Shown piece after piece: positions 1-7,967 of a DNA stretch of 64,000 bases; position 1 is the stretch's first letter, and every line of letters starts with the position of its first letter. The stretch comes from Sphingosinicella microcystinivorans (GTDB lineage: Bacteria > Pseudomonadota > Alphaproteobacteria > Sphingomonadales > Sphingomonadaceae). A program made the translations under genes and the position numbers. The stretch covers positions 4,417,501-4,481,500 of the forward strand of contig NZ_CP116005.1 in NCBI RefSeq assembly GCF_027941835.1. The letters run 5' to 3'. The notes beneath the pieces are model-generated. The model saw only the letters and a list, made by a program, of their open reading frames with translations. It was not told where the DNA came from and ran no database searches.

Positions 1-1
1 C

Positions 2-319
2 TACCGGCTCGTCTACAACAACCGGACCGATCAGGGGCACCCGATGCACCTGCACCGGCATCATTTCGAGGTGGTGCGCTGGGACAAGGAACGCTGCCCC
101 GGCCTGATGAAGGACACGATCAACATCAAGCCCTTCACCACCGCCGAGCTGGATTTCGTCGCGCGCAATCCGGGGCCGACGCTGATCCATTGTCATCAGG
201 CCAAGCATCAGGATTTCGGGCTGATGGCGCTGATGCTCTACGAGGGCGACGTGGAGCCGGAATTCGACCACACCGCCATGCACCGCGCCATCACCGAGGC
301 CTATTGCCGCGAGGGTTGA
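2..319 (+). CDS. Multicopper oxidase, C-terminal part (5' end outside window)
   Basis: Only the last 105 residues are inside the window; the frame is open to the left edge. The fragment carries two signature copper motifs of the laccase/multicopper oxidase family. The first, HPMHLHRHHFEV (about residues 13-24 of the fragment), supplies type 1, 2 and 3 ligands. The second is HCHQAKHQDFGLM, with the His-Cys-His core, the second type 1 His, and a Met at the axial position. In this family the C-terminal cupredoxin domain oxidises phenols, metals or related donors and passes electrons to the trinuclear cluster that reduces O2. The gene is convergent with the M20 amidohydrolase, with only 9 bases between the stops. 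The substrate cannot be told from this fragment. Confidence 0.85.
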   Translation, partial: YRLVYNNRTDQGHPMHLHRHHFEVVRWDKERCPGLMKDTINIKPFTTAELDFVARNPGPTLIHCHQAKHQDFGLMALMLYEGDVEPEFDHTAMHRAITEAYCREG

Positions 320-328
320 AGGCTTCCC

Positions 329-1627
329 TTAGTTGGCGCGGGAATCGAGGAACGCGAGCGCCGTCAGCACGTGTGCCTTCACGCCGATCGGCAGCACGGC
401 CTCGTCGATGTCGAAGCGGTCCGAATGGTTGGTCGGCGCCTTGTCGATCGGGATGCCGGGCGGCGTCGCGCCGAGGATGTAGTAGAGCCCCGGCACCTCG
501 GCCTGGAAGAACGAGAAGTCCTCCGCCGCGCCGCGCATCAGCGCATCGGTGTTGACGCCGTTCGGCGCCGCGGCCTTCAGCGCCGGCATCACGGTTTCCA
601 GAAGCGTGGGGTCGTTGCCGGTGACGAGCGCCACGTCCTCGAAGTTGACATCAGCCTCCGCGTCGTAGCCCGCGGCGAGTCCCGCCACGGTCGTGCGGAT
701 GCGGGTCTTCAGGTCATCGCGGCGGGCAAGGTCGAACGTGCGGATGGTGCCGTCCAGCGTCGCCTCGCCGGGCAGGATGTTGCCCCGGTTCCCGGCGCGC
801 AGCGCGCCGATGGAAACCACGTTCGGGAATTCGAAAACATTCACCTGCCGCGCCGCGATCGTGTTCAGCGATTTCACGACGTCCGCGGCAAGATTGACAA
901 GATCGGTCCCCTCCCACGGACGCCCCGCGTGCGTCTGCCTGCCCTTGAGTTTGATCGAGATCCCGGTCGCGCTCGACAGCATCGGCCCCGGCCGCGCGTC
1001 GATCTCGCCCACCCGGCCCGGCTCGACGTGGAGCCCGAAGATCGCATCCGGCCTGATCGGCGAGAACGCGCCTTCCTTCAGCATCAGCCGCGCGCCCGCC
1101 TCCTCGCCGGCGACGCCTTCCTCGGCGGGCTGGAACACGAACAGGATCGTGCCCGCGATGCGGTCGCGCATCCCGGCGAGCACCTCCGCCGCGCCCATCA
1201 GGATCGCCGTGTGCGCGTCGTGCCCGCAGGCGTGCATCACCGGCGTCGGCGTGCCGTTCACGTCGACGACGACCTTCGAGGCGAACGGCAGGCCGGTCGC
1301 CTCGCGGATCGGCAGCGCGTCCATGTCGGCGCGCAGCGCCAGCACGCCGCCGGGCCGCTTGCCCTTCAGCACGCCGACCACACCCGTATGCGCGATGCCC
1401 GTCCGCACCTCGTCGAAGCCGAGCTTCCTGAGATGCGCCGCGACCAGCTTCGCGGTGCGGACTTCCTGGTTGCCGAGCTCGGGGTTCTGGTGGATGTCGC
1501 GCCGCCACGCGACGACACGCGGCGTCACGTTTTCAATCCGATTGTCGACGTCCGGCAGCACTTCGGCCTGCGCAGGAAGCGCGGCCGCCGCGAGCAGAAC
1601 CGGAATCAACGCGCAGCGCCATTTCAT
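329..1627 (-). CDS. M20D-family amidohydrolase/carboxypeptidase, secreted
   Basis: A 432-residue protein with an N-terminal signal peptide ending near ALPAQA, so export to the periplasm is likely. Family landmarks of the M20D metal-dependent amidohydrolases (hippurate/IAA-amino-acid hydrolase type) are all present: the RRDIHQNPELG start, LRADMDALP, the HACGHDAH metal motif, QPAEEG with the catalytic Glu, a later GLHVEPG, and AAEDFSFF. These enzymes hydrolyse N-acyl amino acids and related amides. I chose the ATG at 1627 over an in-frame ATG at 1648 because an AGAGGG sequence lies seven bases before the former. It is divergent from the PQQ dehydrogenase operon. The acyl group and amino acid are unknown. 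Confidence 0.88.
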   Translation of the reverse strand: MKWRCALIPVLLAAAALPAQAEVLPDVDNRIENVTPRVVAWRRDIHQNPELGNQEVRTAKLVAAHLRKLGFDEVRTGIAHTGVVGVLKGKRPGGVLALRADMDALPIREATGLPFASKVVVDVNGTPTPVMHACGHDAHTAILMGAAEVLAGMRDRIAGTILFVFQPAEEGVAGEEAGARLMLKEGAFSPIRPDAIFGLHVEPGRVGEIDARPGPMLSSATGISIKLKGRQTHAGRPWEGTDLVNLAADVVKSLNTIAARQVNVFEFPNVVSIGALRAGNRGNILPGEATLDGTIRTFDLARRDDLKTRIRTTVAGLAAGYDAEADVNFEDVALVTGNDPTLLETVMPALKAAAPNGVNTDALMRGAAEDFSFFQAEVPGLYYILGATPPGIPIDKAPTNHSDRFDIDEAVLPIGVKAHVLTALAFLDSRAN

Positions 1628-1697
1628 TCGCAAACCCTCTCGTCTCATTTTCCAGATTATCGTGCTACATTACGTAGAGACATGCAATAATCCGATT

Positions 1698-1716
1698 GAT
1701 TTTCGAAATTTCAAGC
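1698..1716 (+). promoter_or_regulatory. Candidate operator, TTTTCGAAAT motif, site A
   Basis: The sequence GATTTTCGAAATTTCAAGC has a palindromic TTTCGAAA core and lies 30 bases before the start of the PQQ dehydrogenase. A near copy, 17-18 of 19 bases on the opposite strand, lies at 19993-20012, and the shorter form ATTTTCGAAAT occurs at 4753-4763. Such AT-rich words are rare in this GC-rich DNA. A regulatory role is inferred. A separate CTAC-N5-GTAG inverted repeat lies at 1665-1677. Confidence 0.4.
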
Positions 1717-1745
1717 CTCAGAGAACGGTCTGGGGGAGATACTCC

Positions 1746-3875
1746 ATGCGATTCTCGGTCGTCCTCTTCACATGCGCGTTGCTCGTCGGCGCCTGCGACA
1801 CGCCCGGCGGCGAGACCGATCCCTTTCCGCTTCCTTCCGGCACTTCCGCCGACGAATGGCCGCTGCACGGCCGCGGCTTCGGGGAGCAACGCTACACGCC
1901 CGCCGATCGCATTGACACGCAAAACGTCGGCGATCTCGGCCTCGCCTTCACGTTCGACGACTTCGTGGTGCGCGGGCGCACGCATCGCGGCGTGCAGGCC
2001 TCGCCGATCATGGTGGACGGAACGCTCTATTTCACCGGCCCGTGGAGCGTCGTCTACGCGATCGACGCGAAGACCGGCACGCCGAAATGGTCCTACGACC
2101 CCGAAGTCGACGGTGCCGCCGCGCGCCTCGCCTGCTGCGACGCGGTCAACCGCGGCGTCGCCGTGTGGAAGGGCGTCGTCTATGTCGGCACGCTCGACGG
2201 CTGGCTGGTCGCGCTCGATGCGAAGACCGGCGCAGTCAGGTGGCGCGTCGACACGATCACCGACCGCACGCGCGCCTACACGATCACCGGCGCGCCGCGC
2301 ATCGTGAGCAGCCGGGCGGGCGACAGGATCGTCATCGGCAACGGCGGCGCCGAGATGGGCGTGCGCGGCTATGTGAGCGCGTTCGATGCCGCCACCGGCA
2401 AGCTCGCGTGGCGCTTCTTCACCGTGCCGGGCGCGGGGCCGGACGAGCATCCCGAAGTCGCCGAGGCGAGGCGGACATGGAGCGCGAACGCCCGCTGGGA
2501 CATGGGCGGCGGCGGCACGGTGTGGGATTCGATGGCCTACGATCCCGATCTCGGCCTGCTCTATGTCGGCGTCGGCAACGGCGGGCCGTGGCCGGCGTGG
2601 GTCCGCAATCCCGGCGAGCGGCCGGACAATCTCTATCTGTCGTCGATCCTCGCCATCGACGCGAAGAGCGGCCGCCTCAAGTGGCACTACCAGACGACGC
2701 CGGGCGACAGCTGGGATTACACGGCGACGCAGAACATGATCCTCGCCGACATCGAAATCGCGGGCAAGTTCCGCAAGGTCATCATGCAGGCGCCGAAGAA
2801 CGGCTTCTTCTACGTGCTCGACCGCGCGAGCGGCGAGCTTCTGTCGGCGGAAAAATTCACCAACGCGACGTGGGCGGAGCACATCGACCTGAAGACCGGG
2901 CGCCCGGTCTTTTCCGAAAGCGCCGACTATCGCGCGGCGGCGAAAGTCGTCTGGCCATCGACGGCGGGCGGGCACAACTGGCAGCCGATGGCCTACAGCC
3001 CGGAAACCGGCCTCGTCTATATTCCCACGCTCGAGATGCCGATGAAGTTCGAGACGCAGGGCGGCGAGATCACGCTCGCGCCCGGCGCGAACAATGTCGG
3101 CGCCCGCGCCGCGCCGCCGAGCCCGGAGGCCGACGCGGCGATGATGAAGGGTCTGCCCGCCTTCACGCATCAGGCGGTGCTGAAGGCGTGGGATCCCGTG
3201 AAGGGCCGCATCGTCTGGCAGAGCGAGCCGATGCCGTGGTGGAACGGCGGCGTGCTCGCCACCGGCGGCGGGCTGGTGTTTCAGGGCGCCGCCGACGGCA
3301 CGTTCACCGCCTATGACGCCGCCACCGGCAAGGTCCTGAAGCGCATCGAGACCGGCCTCGCCATCATGGCGCCGCCCACGAGCTACGTGATCGACGGCAC
3401 GCAGTACATCGCCGTGGCGGCGGGCCTCGGCGGCGCGATGAACGGGCGCTACCTCCCCGGCTTCGCCGCGCATACGTATCAGAACCGCGAGCACCTGTTC
3501 GTGTTCAGGCTGGGCGGCGGCAAGGTGACGCTGCCGCCGCGCATCGAACCGGCGCAGCAGAACCCTCCACCGCCGCTCGGCAAGGTCAGCGAGCAAGAGA
3601 TCGCGCGCGGACAGGGCCTGTTCATGCAGTTCTGCGCGCGCTGCCATGCGCCGAAGGGCGCGCCCAACGGCTACCCCAACCTCTGGAACATGCCGCCCGA
3701 GGTGTACGACGCATTCGACGCGGTCGTGCTGGAAGGCGCGCTCGCCTACGGCGGCATGGCGAGCTTCAGCGACGTGCTGACTCCGGCAGACAGCAAGGCG
3801 ATCCGCGACTACATCACGGCCGACCGGCTCCGCTCCCCGGAACCCGGAAAGCCGCCGCTCGGCGGCGGTCACTGA
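1746..3875 (+). CDS. Quinohemoprotein (PQQ- and heme c-dependent) alcohol dehydrogenase, lipoprotein
   Basis: A 709-residue protein with a lipoprotein signal (lipobox LVGAC), followed by an eight-bladed PQQ propeller showing repeated tryptophan-docking segments such as AIDAKTGTPKW and AIDAKSGRLKW. The adjacent Cys130-Cys131 pair is the vicinal disulfide over PQQ, and GDSWDY supplies the probable catalytic Asp. A C-terminal cytochrome c domain has a CARCH heme motif at 630-634. This is the type II quinohemoprotein layout: periplasmic oxidation of alcohols or aldehydes with electrons leaving through heme c. The ATG at 1746 follows GGGGAG. The next gene starts 18 bases later. No PQQ biosynthesis genes are in the window. 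Confidence 0.92.
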   Translation: MRFSVVLFTCALLVGACDTPGGETDPFPLPSGTSADEWPLHGRGFGEQRYTPADRIDTQNVGDLGLAFTFDDFVVRGRTHRGVQASPIMVDGTLYFTGPWSVVYAIDAKTGTPKWSYDPEVDGAAARLACCDAVNRGVAVWKGVVYVGTLDGWLVALDAKTGAVRWRVDTITDRTRAYTITGAPRIVSSRAGDRIVIGNGGAEMGVRGYVSAFDAATGKLAWRFFTVPGAGPDEHPEVAEARRTWSANARWDMGGGGTVWDSMAYDPDLGLLYVGVGNGGPWPAWVRNPGERPDNLYLSSILAIDAKSGRLKWHYQTTPGDSWDYTATQNMILADIEIAGKFRKVIMQAPKNGFFYVLDRASGELLSAEKFTNATWAEHIDLKTGRPVFSESADYRAAAKVVWPSTAGGHNWQPMAYSPETGLVYIPTLEMPMKFETQGGEITLAPGANNVGARAAPPSPEADAAMMKGLPAFTHQAVLKAWDPVKGRIVWQSEPMPWWNGGVLATGGGLVFQGAADGTFTAYDAATGKVLKRIETGLAIMAPPTSYVIDGTQYIAVAAGLGGAMNGRYLPGFAAHTYQNREHLFVFRLGGGKVTLPPRIEPAQQNPPPPLGKVSEQEIARGQGLFMQFCARCHAPKGAPNGYPNLWNMPPEVYDAFDAVVLEGALAYGGMASFSDVLTPADSKAIRDYITADRLRSPEPGKPPLGGGH

Positions 3876-3893
3876 CAAGGAAGGCGATCCCCG

Positions 3894-4382
3894 ATGCGGA
3901 AATTGATCATCACCACGCTGGCCCTTCTCGCGGCAGGCGCACCGGCGGCCGCGCACGGTCCGCAGACACGGAGCACGATCAGCATCGGCATGGCCGACAC
4001 ACTGGTGGACGCCGCCGCGAAGGAAGCCGAAACCCGCAAGCTCGGCCTTGCCATCGTCGTTGTCGACGAGCAGGGCAGCATCGTGCTCGCCCGCCGCATG
4101 GACGGCGCGCTTCCGCACAGCTTCGAGATCGCGCTGCGCAAGGCGATGACCTCCGCCCTCACCCGGCAGCCGACGAAGGTGATCCAGGACGCCGTTGCGA
4201 AAGGCGACAGCGCCATCCTCGCCATCGACAACATGATGCCGATCGAAGGCGGCCTCCCCGTGTTCCACGGCGGCAGGATCGTCGGCGCGATCGGGGTGAG
4301 CGGCGCGCCGTCGCACATGGACGCGGCGGTCGCGCAGGTCGGTGTCGATGCGCTGGCGGCGCATACAGCGGGCGGCAGATGA
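3894..4382 (+). CDS. GlcG/HbpS-family (haem-degrading fold) protein, secreted
   Basis: A 162-residue protein with a signal peptide ending near GAPAAA. The mature part matches the GlcG/HbpS family: LVDAAAKEAETRKLGLAIVVVDEQGSIV, then RRMDGA and a Gly-rich IEGGLPV...GGRIVGAIGVSGA segment. I have shown only pieces; the order is the family order. Members bind haem or small ligands and are often encoded next to PQQ alcohol dehydrogenases, as here, but their role in that context is unsettled. It lies 18 bases after the dehydrogenase and its stop overlaps the next start (ATGA), so one transcript is likely. Confidence 0.85.
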   Translation: MRKLIITTLALLAAGAPAAAHGPQTRSTISIGMADTLVDAAAKEAETRKLGLAIVVVDEQGSIVLARRMDGALPHSFEIALRKAMTSALTRQPTKVIQDAVAKGDSAILAIDNMMPIEGGLPVFHGGRIVGAIGVSGAPSHMDAAVAQVGVDALAAHTAGGR

Positions 4383-4669
4383 TCAGCACCTGCACGGTCC
4401 GCACCCCGAACGCCGCGCGCTACCTGAAGGCGCTGTGCCGCCACTGGGCGCACCACCTGCCGGTCGAGCAGAGCGACACGCACGGGCGCGTCGAGTTCCC
4501 CGTCGCGCTCGGCCTCTTCACGGTCGAGGGCGACACGCTCACGCTGCGGCTCGAAGGCCCGGAGGAGGGTTTCGACCGCATGGAAGCCGGGGTCGGCGAC
4601 CACCTGCGCCGCTTCGCGTTCCGGGAGTCCGTTCTCGTCATCGCATGGACCAGAACGCCCGCGGCGTAA
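4379..4669 (+). CDS. DUF2218 family protein
   Basis: A 96-residue cytosolic protein with no signal peptide. It has the DUF2218 pattern: a start of the type TCTVRTPNAARYLKALCRHW, a central HGRVEFP, and an end of the type LRRFAFRESVLVIAW. Small DUF2218 proteins are found alone or beside metal and siderophore uptake genes; no biochemical function is established. Translation is probably coupled to the upstream GlcG-like gene through a 4-base overlap, and the following 128-base gap holds the promoter for the MFS gene. Confidence 0.82.
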   Translation: MISTCTVRTPNAARYLKALCRHWAHHLPVEQSDTHGRVEFPVALGLFTVEGDTLTLRLEGPEEGFDRMEAGVGDHLRRFAFRESVLVIAWTRTPAA

Positions 4670-4752
4670 CACGCACCCCTTCCGGAATTTTATCGAAATT
4701 TATAACGTGGGATTTGCTGAATTTGCACGTATCTCGATTGACCAAGGTTTCA

Positions 4753-4763
4753 ATTTTCGAAAT
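4753..4763 (+). promoter_or_regulatory. Candidate operator, TTTTCGAAAT motif, site B
   Basis: ATTTTCGAAAT lies 35 bases before the MFS start and is followed by AAGC, as at site A but with different spacing. The surrounding gap (4670-4797) is strikingly AT-rich and also contains a looser ATCGAAATTT at 4692. Function is inferred from recurrence only. Confidence 0.35.
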
Positions 4764-4797
4764 AAGCAGCCCACACACATAAGAGGACAGGTGGGGG

Positions 4798-6132
4798 ATG
4801 GCGGCACCGGCAGCAACAGGAAGCGCAACCCCGATCGACGCGATCCTTGATCGCGCGCCGATCGGCTGGTTCCAGATTCGGGTGGCGCTGCTCTGCGCGT
4901 TCGTCGCCATGCTCGACGGTTTCGACACGCAGTCGGTCGCCTTCGTCGCGCCGGTTCTCGGCCAGCAATGGGGCATCACGCCCGATCGCTTCGGTCTCAT
5001 CTTCTCCGCCGGGCTCGTCGGCATCATGGTCGGGCAGGTCGTGCTCGGCCCGCTCTCCGACCGTTTCGGCAGACGCCCGGTCATCATCGCCTGCACGGTC
5101 GCCTTCGGCATCGGCAGCTTCGCGACAGTGCTCGCCGACAACTGGATCGTCCTTCTGCTGCTGCGCTTCCTGACCGGCATCGGACTCGGCGGCGCGACGC
5201 CTAACATCATCGCGCTCACCGCCGAGGTCGCGCCCCCGCGCGCGCGTTCGACGATGATCACCACCATGTTCGCGGGCTTTCCGCTCGGCGCCGCGATCGG
5301 CGGCTACATCAGCAGCCACCTCATTCCGGCCTTCGGATGGGAAAGCGTGTTCATCCTGGGCGGCGCCGCGCCGCTCGTGCTGCTTTTCGCGCTGCTGCCG
5401 TGGCTTTCGGAAAGCCCGCATTATCTGCTCCGCCGTGAGGGCCGCAGCGCGCGCCTCGAGCGCCTGCTCGACCGGATGGCGGGCGCGGACCGCACGCCGC
5501 TTCCCGAAACGCCCGTGCCCTCGGCAAGCACGGCGAAGGCCCCCGGCTACGGCGCATTGTTCGCGGGCGGCCTTGCGGGCACGACCGCGCAGCTCTGGCT
5601 CGCCTATTTCAACAGCCTGCTGATGATCTATTTCCTGATGAGCTGGCTTCCCACGGTCGCGCGCGAATCCGGCCTTGCGCTCGACACCGCGATCATCTCG
5701 GCGGTGTTCCTCAATCTCGGCGGCGCCATCGGTGGCATCGTGCTCGGCCGCCTCGCCGACCGCTTCGGATCGTTCCAGACGCTCGCCGCCGGTTTCGCCA
5801 TCGCCGGGATCAGCCTCGTGCTGATCGGCTTCGTCGGCAACCAGACCGCGCTGCTGATGACGCTGGCGTTCATCGCGGGCCTGTTCACCATCGGCGGGCA
5901 AACCGCGATGAACGCGGCGAACGCCGGACTCTATCCTGCGGAGGTCCGCGCCACCGCGCTCGGCGGCGCGCTTGCCGTCGGGCGGATCGGCTCCATCGTC
6001 GGCCCCACGGTCGGCGGCCTGCTGCTCGCGGCGGACTGGCCGCTTTCCAGCATCTTCATCGCCGTGTCGCTGCCGGCGCTGCTCACCGCCCTGCTGGCGA
6101 TCAACCTTTCCCGCACAACCCGGAGACCATGA
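4798..6132 (+). CDS. MFS transporter, aromatic acid:H+ symporter (AAHS) type
   Basis: A 444-residue integral membrane protein with the MFS pattern of twelve hydrophobic segments. Diagnostic motifs are DGFDTQ in the first helix (the DGxD motif typical of PcaK/BenK-like aromatic acid carriers), GPLSDRFGRRP in the loop between helices 2 and 3, and the related LADRFG repeat in the second half. The expected role is import of an aromatic carboxylate with protons. The start follows GGTGGGGG and the gene has its own promoter region. The next gene begins 4 bases after the stop, so the secreted ChuX-like protein is co-expressed. The specific substrate is unknown. Confidence 0.86.
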   Translation: MAAPAATGSATPIDAILDRAPIGWFQIRVALLCAFVAMLDGFDTQSVAFVAPVLGQQWGITPDRFGLIFSAGLVGIMVGQVVLGPLSDRFGRRPVIIACTVAFGIGSFATVLADNWIVLLLLRFLTGIGLGGATPNIIALTAEVAPPRARSTMITTMFAGFPLGAAIGGYISSHLIPAFGWESVFILGGAAPLVLLFALLPWLSESPHYLLRREGRSARLERLLDRMAGADRTPLPETPVPSASTAKAPGYGALFAGGLAGTTAQLWLAYFNSLLMIYFLMSWLPTVARESGLALDTAIISAVFLNLGGAIGGIVLGRLADRFGSFQTLAAGFAIAGISLVLIGFVGNQTALLMTLAFIAGLFTIGGQTAMNAANAGLYPAEVRATALGGALAVGRIGSIVGPTVGGLLLAADWPLSSIFIAVSLPALLTALLAINLSRTTRRP

Positions 6133-6136
6133 CAAG

Positions 6137-6769
6137 ATGATCGCACGTATCTCTGCATTCCTGCTGACCGCCGCCTTCGCAGCCCCCGCGCTCGCGGGCG
6201 CACCAGCCTGCGCCACCACGGAGCAGGCGGGCAACATCAGGGCCTATTACGAAAAGACCCGCCCCGGCGTGCCGCTCACGGTCGCCAGCCGCTTCTTCAA
6301 CGTCCCCGAGTTCGCGATCGCGAGCGGCCTGCCCGCCGCGCTCAGCGTCGGCACGGCGGTGACGCCCGATCAGGTGAAGACGATCTGGAGTTCCATCGAC
6401 GCATGGGGCGCGACGACGCGCGTGTCGCTGGTGGTGACGCCGGGCAGCAAGCACGCCTTCGCCTTCCCGAGCCTCGTGCCGATCACGCAGAAGGACGCCA
6501 AGGACGGCTACATCGACGTGTACGCGGACGAAGGCCGGGGCGTGCACTCGCACATCCAGCTCGATCAGGTCGCGGCCGTCTACGCGACAGAACTCGCCGA
6601 CGCGAAGCCCGGCTTCAAGACGCGTGCGATCTCGTTCTTCGGGCCGGACGGCCATCTCGTGATCGGCGTCTACGCCTCGATCAAGAGCGACCCGTTCGAC
6701 GACAAGGCCGTCGCCGGTTTCGAGCGCACGCGCGCGCTCATCGCCTCGATGCCGCGCATCTGCGGGTAG
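6137..6769 (+). CDS. Secreted ChuX/HutX-like protein, paralogue 1
   Basis: A 210-residue protein with a clean signal peptide (cleavage near PALAGA). The mature sequence can be aligned by eye with cytosolic haem carriers of the ChuX/HutX family: VASRFFNVPEFAIASGLP corresponds to the N-terminal helical part, KTIWSSIDAWG to the conserved W-D-x-x-x-x-W-G segment, and HSHIQLDQVAAV plus AISFFGPDGHLVIGVYA to the later strands. Its paralogue at 14164-14784 fits the same pattern. Known ChuX/HutX proteins lack signal peptides, so an extracytoplasmic version is unusual. The gene is co-transcribed with the MFS carrier. The family assignment is mine from remembered sequences and needs a profile search. 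The ligand may not be haem. Confidence 0.6.
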   Translation: MIARISAFLLTAAFAAPALAGAPACATTEQAGNIRAYYEKTRPGVPLTVASRFFNVPEFAIASGLPAALSVGTAVTPDQVKTIWSSIDAWGATTRVSLVVTPGSKHAFAFPSLVPITQKDAKDGYIDVYADEGRGVHSHIQLDQVAAVYATELADAKPGFKTRAISFFGPDGHLVIGVYASIKSDPFDDKAVAGFERTRALIASMPRICG

Positions 6770-6781
6770 CGGCAGATGCCG

Positions 6782-6811
6782 CCGCGCCGGTCGTTCAATC
6801 GACCGGCGCGG
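6782..6811. terminator. Bidirectional hairpin between convergent genes
   Basis: A perfect 12-bp inverted repeat (CCGCGCCGGTCG / CGACCGGCGCGG, 6-base loop) lies between the ChuX-like gene and the minus-strand esterase, overlapping the esterase 3' end. There is no T-tract. Confidence 0.55.
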
Positions 6812-7967
6812 TGCCGTGCTTCCTGTCCATCTCGACGCGCTCTTCCGCGAGCAGGCGGTTCGGCCAGTACGTGAGGCCGGTCTGGAGGCTGCGCTCGAAT
6901 TCCGCCACCCACGCCTTGCGCTGTGTTTCCGGCAGACGGCGCACCTTTATGCGAAGATCGTAGCGCGCCTCGGGCGTCATCTTCAGATAGGTGGCGGCAT
7001 CGGGCACCTTGTAGCGTGTCGGATTCTTGAACGGCACAGGCTTCGGCGCGGGCGCAGGCTGCTTCGCCCCCGGCGCGAACGCGAAACGTATGCCGCGCGT
7101 GATCGCCGCGGGAATGACGCTGCCGTGGTCCTCGCCCGCCAGCTTGTCGAAACGCGCCTCGATGCCGGGCTGCGCGGCGAGGAATTCGGCATACTCACGC
7201 GCATTGTCCACCATCTTGCGCTCCATCATCTCCGGCAGGCGCGGGTTCGGGAAATCCGGATCGACCCCCTGTTCGTACTCCCCGGCCGTGATGAGGACGC
7301 GCCCCGTCGCGCCGCTCGCCGCCAGCTTCGGGCCGATGCGGTCGCGGACGTTGTGACTGGCAAGAAGCCGGTTCTCGAACCAGAGCGACGGGCTCGCCGC
7401 GATCCAGTTGTCGAAAAGCCCCGGCCGGTTCACCAGCGTGTAGAGAACGAAATGGCCGCCGTAGGAATGGCCGAAGATGGTCTCCCGCGCCGGATCGACC
7501 CGGAAGCGCGCCGCGATCGCGGGTTTCAGTTCGCTTTCGACGAAATCCGCGAAACCCTCGGCGCCGCCTGTTCCCGGCAGCGTCGGCTCCGGCGTGCCGA
7601 GCCGGGCCGTCAGGTCGCGGGCGCGCTCGATGCGCGCGTCGAGATCCTGCGGATAGCCGATGCCGATGATCACGGCGGGCTGCGAAGGTTGCCGCCGCTC
7701 CATCGCGTGCACCGCGTCCACCATCGTGCCGAACATGATGTTGGCGTCGAGCACGTAGACGACCGGCCAGCCGCCCGCAGGCGCCTCTCCCTTCGGCCAT
7801 GCCGCGAAGATCTGGTAGCGGTGCCCTGCCTTCGAGGTCATTTCCCACGCCGTGGCGTCCGGCAGCACCGAGACCTGCGCCGCCTGCGCCAGCGCCTCCG
7901 CGGGCGCTGCCGCCGTCACGGTCACGGCCGCTGCGAACAGGATGCCGAGCGCGGTTCGTGTCTTCAT
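6795..7967 (-). CDS. Alpha/beta hydrolase of the Fes/IroE-like (COG2819-type) esterase family with C-terminal repeat module
   Basis: A 390-residue exported protein (signal peptide ending near AEALAQA). The catalytic domain has the features of trilactone-siderophore esterases and their relatives: WPVVYVLDAN, VIIGIGYP, the nucleophile elbow GHSYGG (Ser168) and a late GEDHGSV with the catalytic His. After the hydrolase domain, residues 321-385 form a module (PDAATYLKMTPEAR...) that recurs twice at the N-terminus of the paralogous esterase at 12773-14152. The start overlaps the stop of the LigB-like gene (ATGA), so the two form one operon driven from the GntR-type operator at 9096. The ester substrate is not known. 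Confidence 0.85.
   Translation of the reverse strand: MKTRTALGILFAAAVTVTAAAPAEALAQAAQVSVLPDATAWEMTSKAGHRYQIFAAWPKGEAPAGGWPVVYVLDANIMFGTMVDAVHAMERRQPSQPAVIIGIGYPQDLDARIERARDLTARLGTPEPTLPGTGGAEGFADFVESELKPAIAARFRVDPARETIFGHSYGGHFVLYTLVNRPGLFDNWIAASPSLWFENRLLASHNVRDRIGPKLAASGATGRVLITAGEYEQGVDPDFPNPRLPEMMERKMVDNAREYAEFLAAQPGIEARFDKLAGEDHGSVIPAAITRGIRFAFAPGAKQPAPAPKPVPFKNPTRYKVPDAATYLKMTPEARYDLRIKVRRLPETQRKAWVAEFERSLQTGLTYWPNRLLAEERVEMDRKHGTAPVD

Noticed and set aside
1665-1677. CTACATTACGTAG as a fourth GntR site
   Set aside because: The arm spacing differs and only a short ACGTA half-site matches the palindrome.
693-1745. Open frame extending upstream of the PQQ dehydrogenase in the same frame
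   Set aside because: It runs antisense through the M20 gene. The dehydrogenase has a lipoprotein signal and ribosome site at 1746, so the extension is an artefact of high GC.
1665-4364. Minus-strand open frame of about 900 codons opposite the PQQ dehydrogenase
   Set aside because: The translation is Arg/His/Ala-rich without any domain, while the plus strand encodes an intact enzyme with all motifs.
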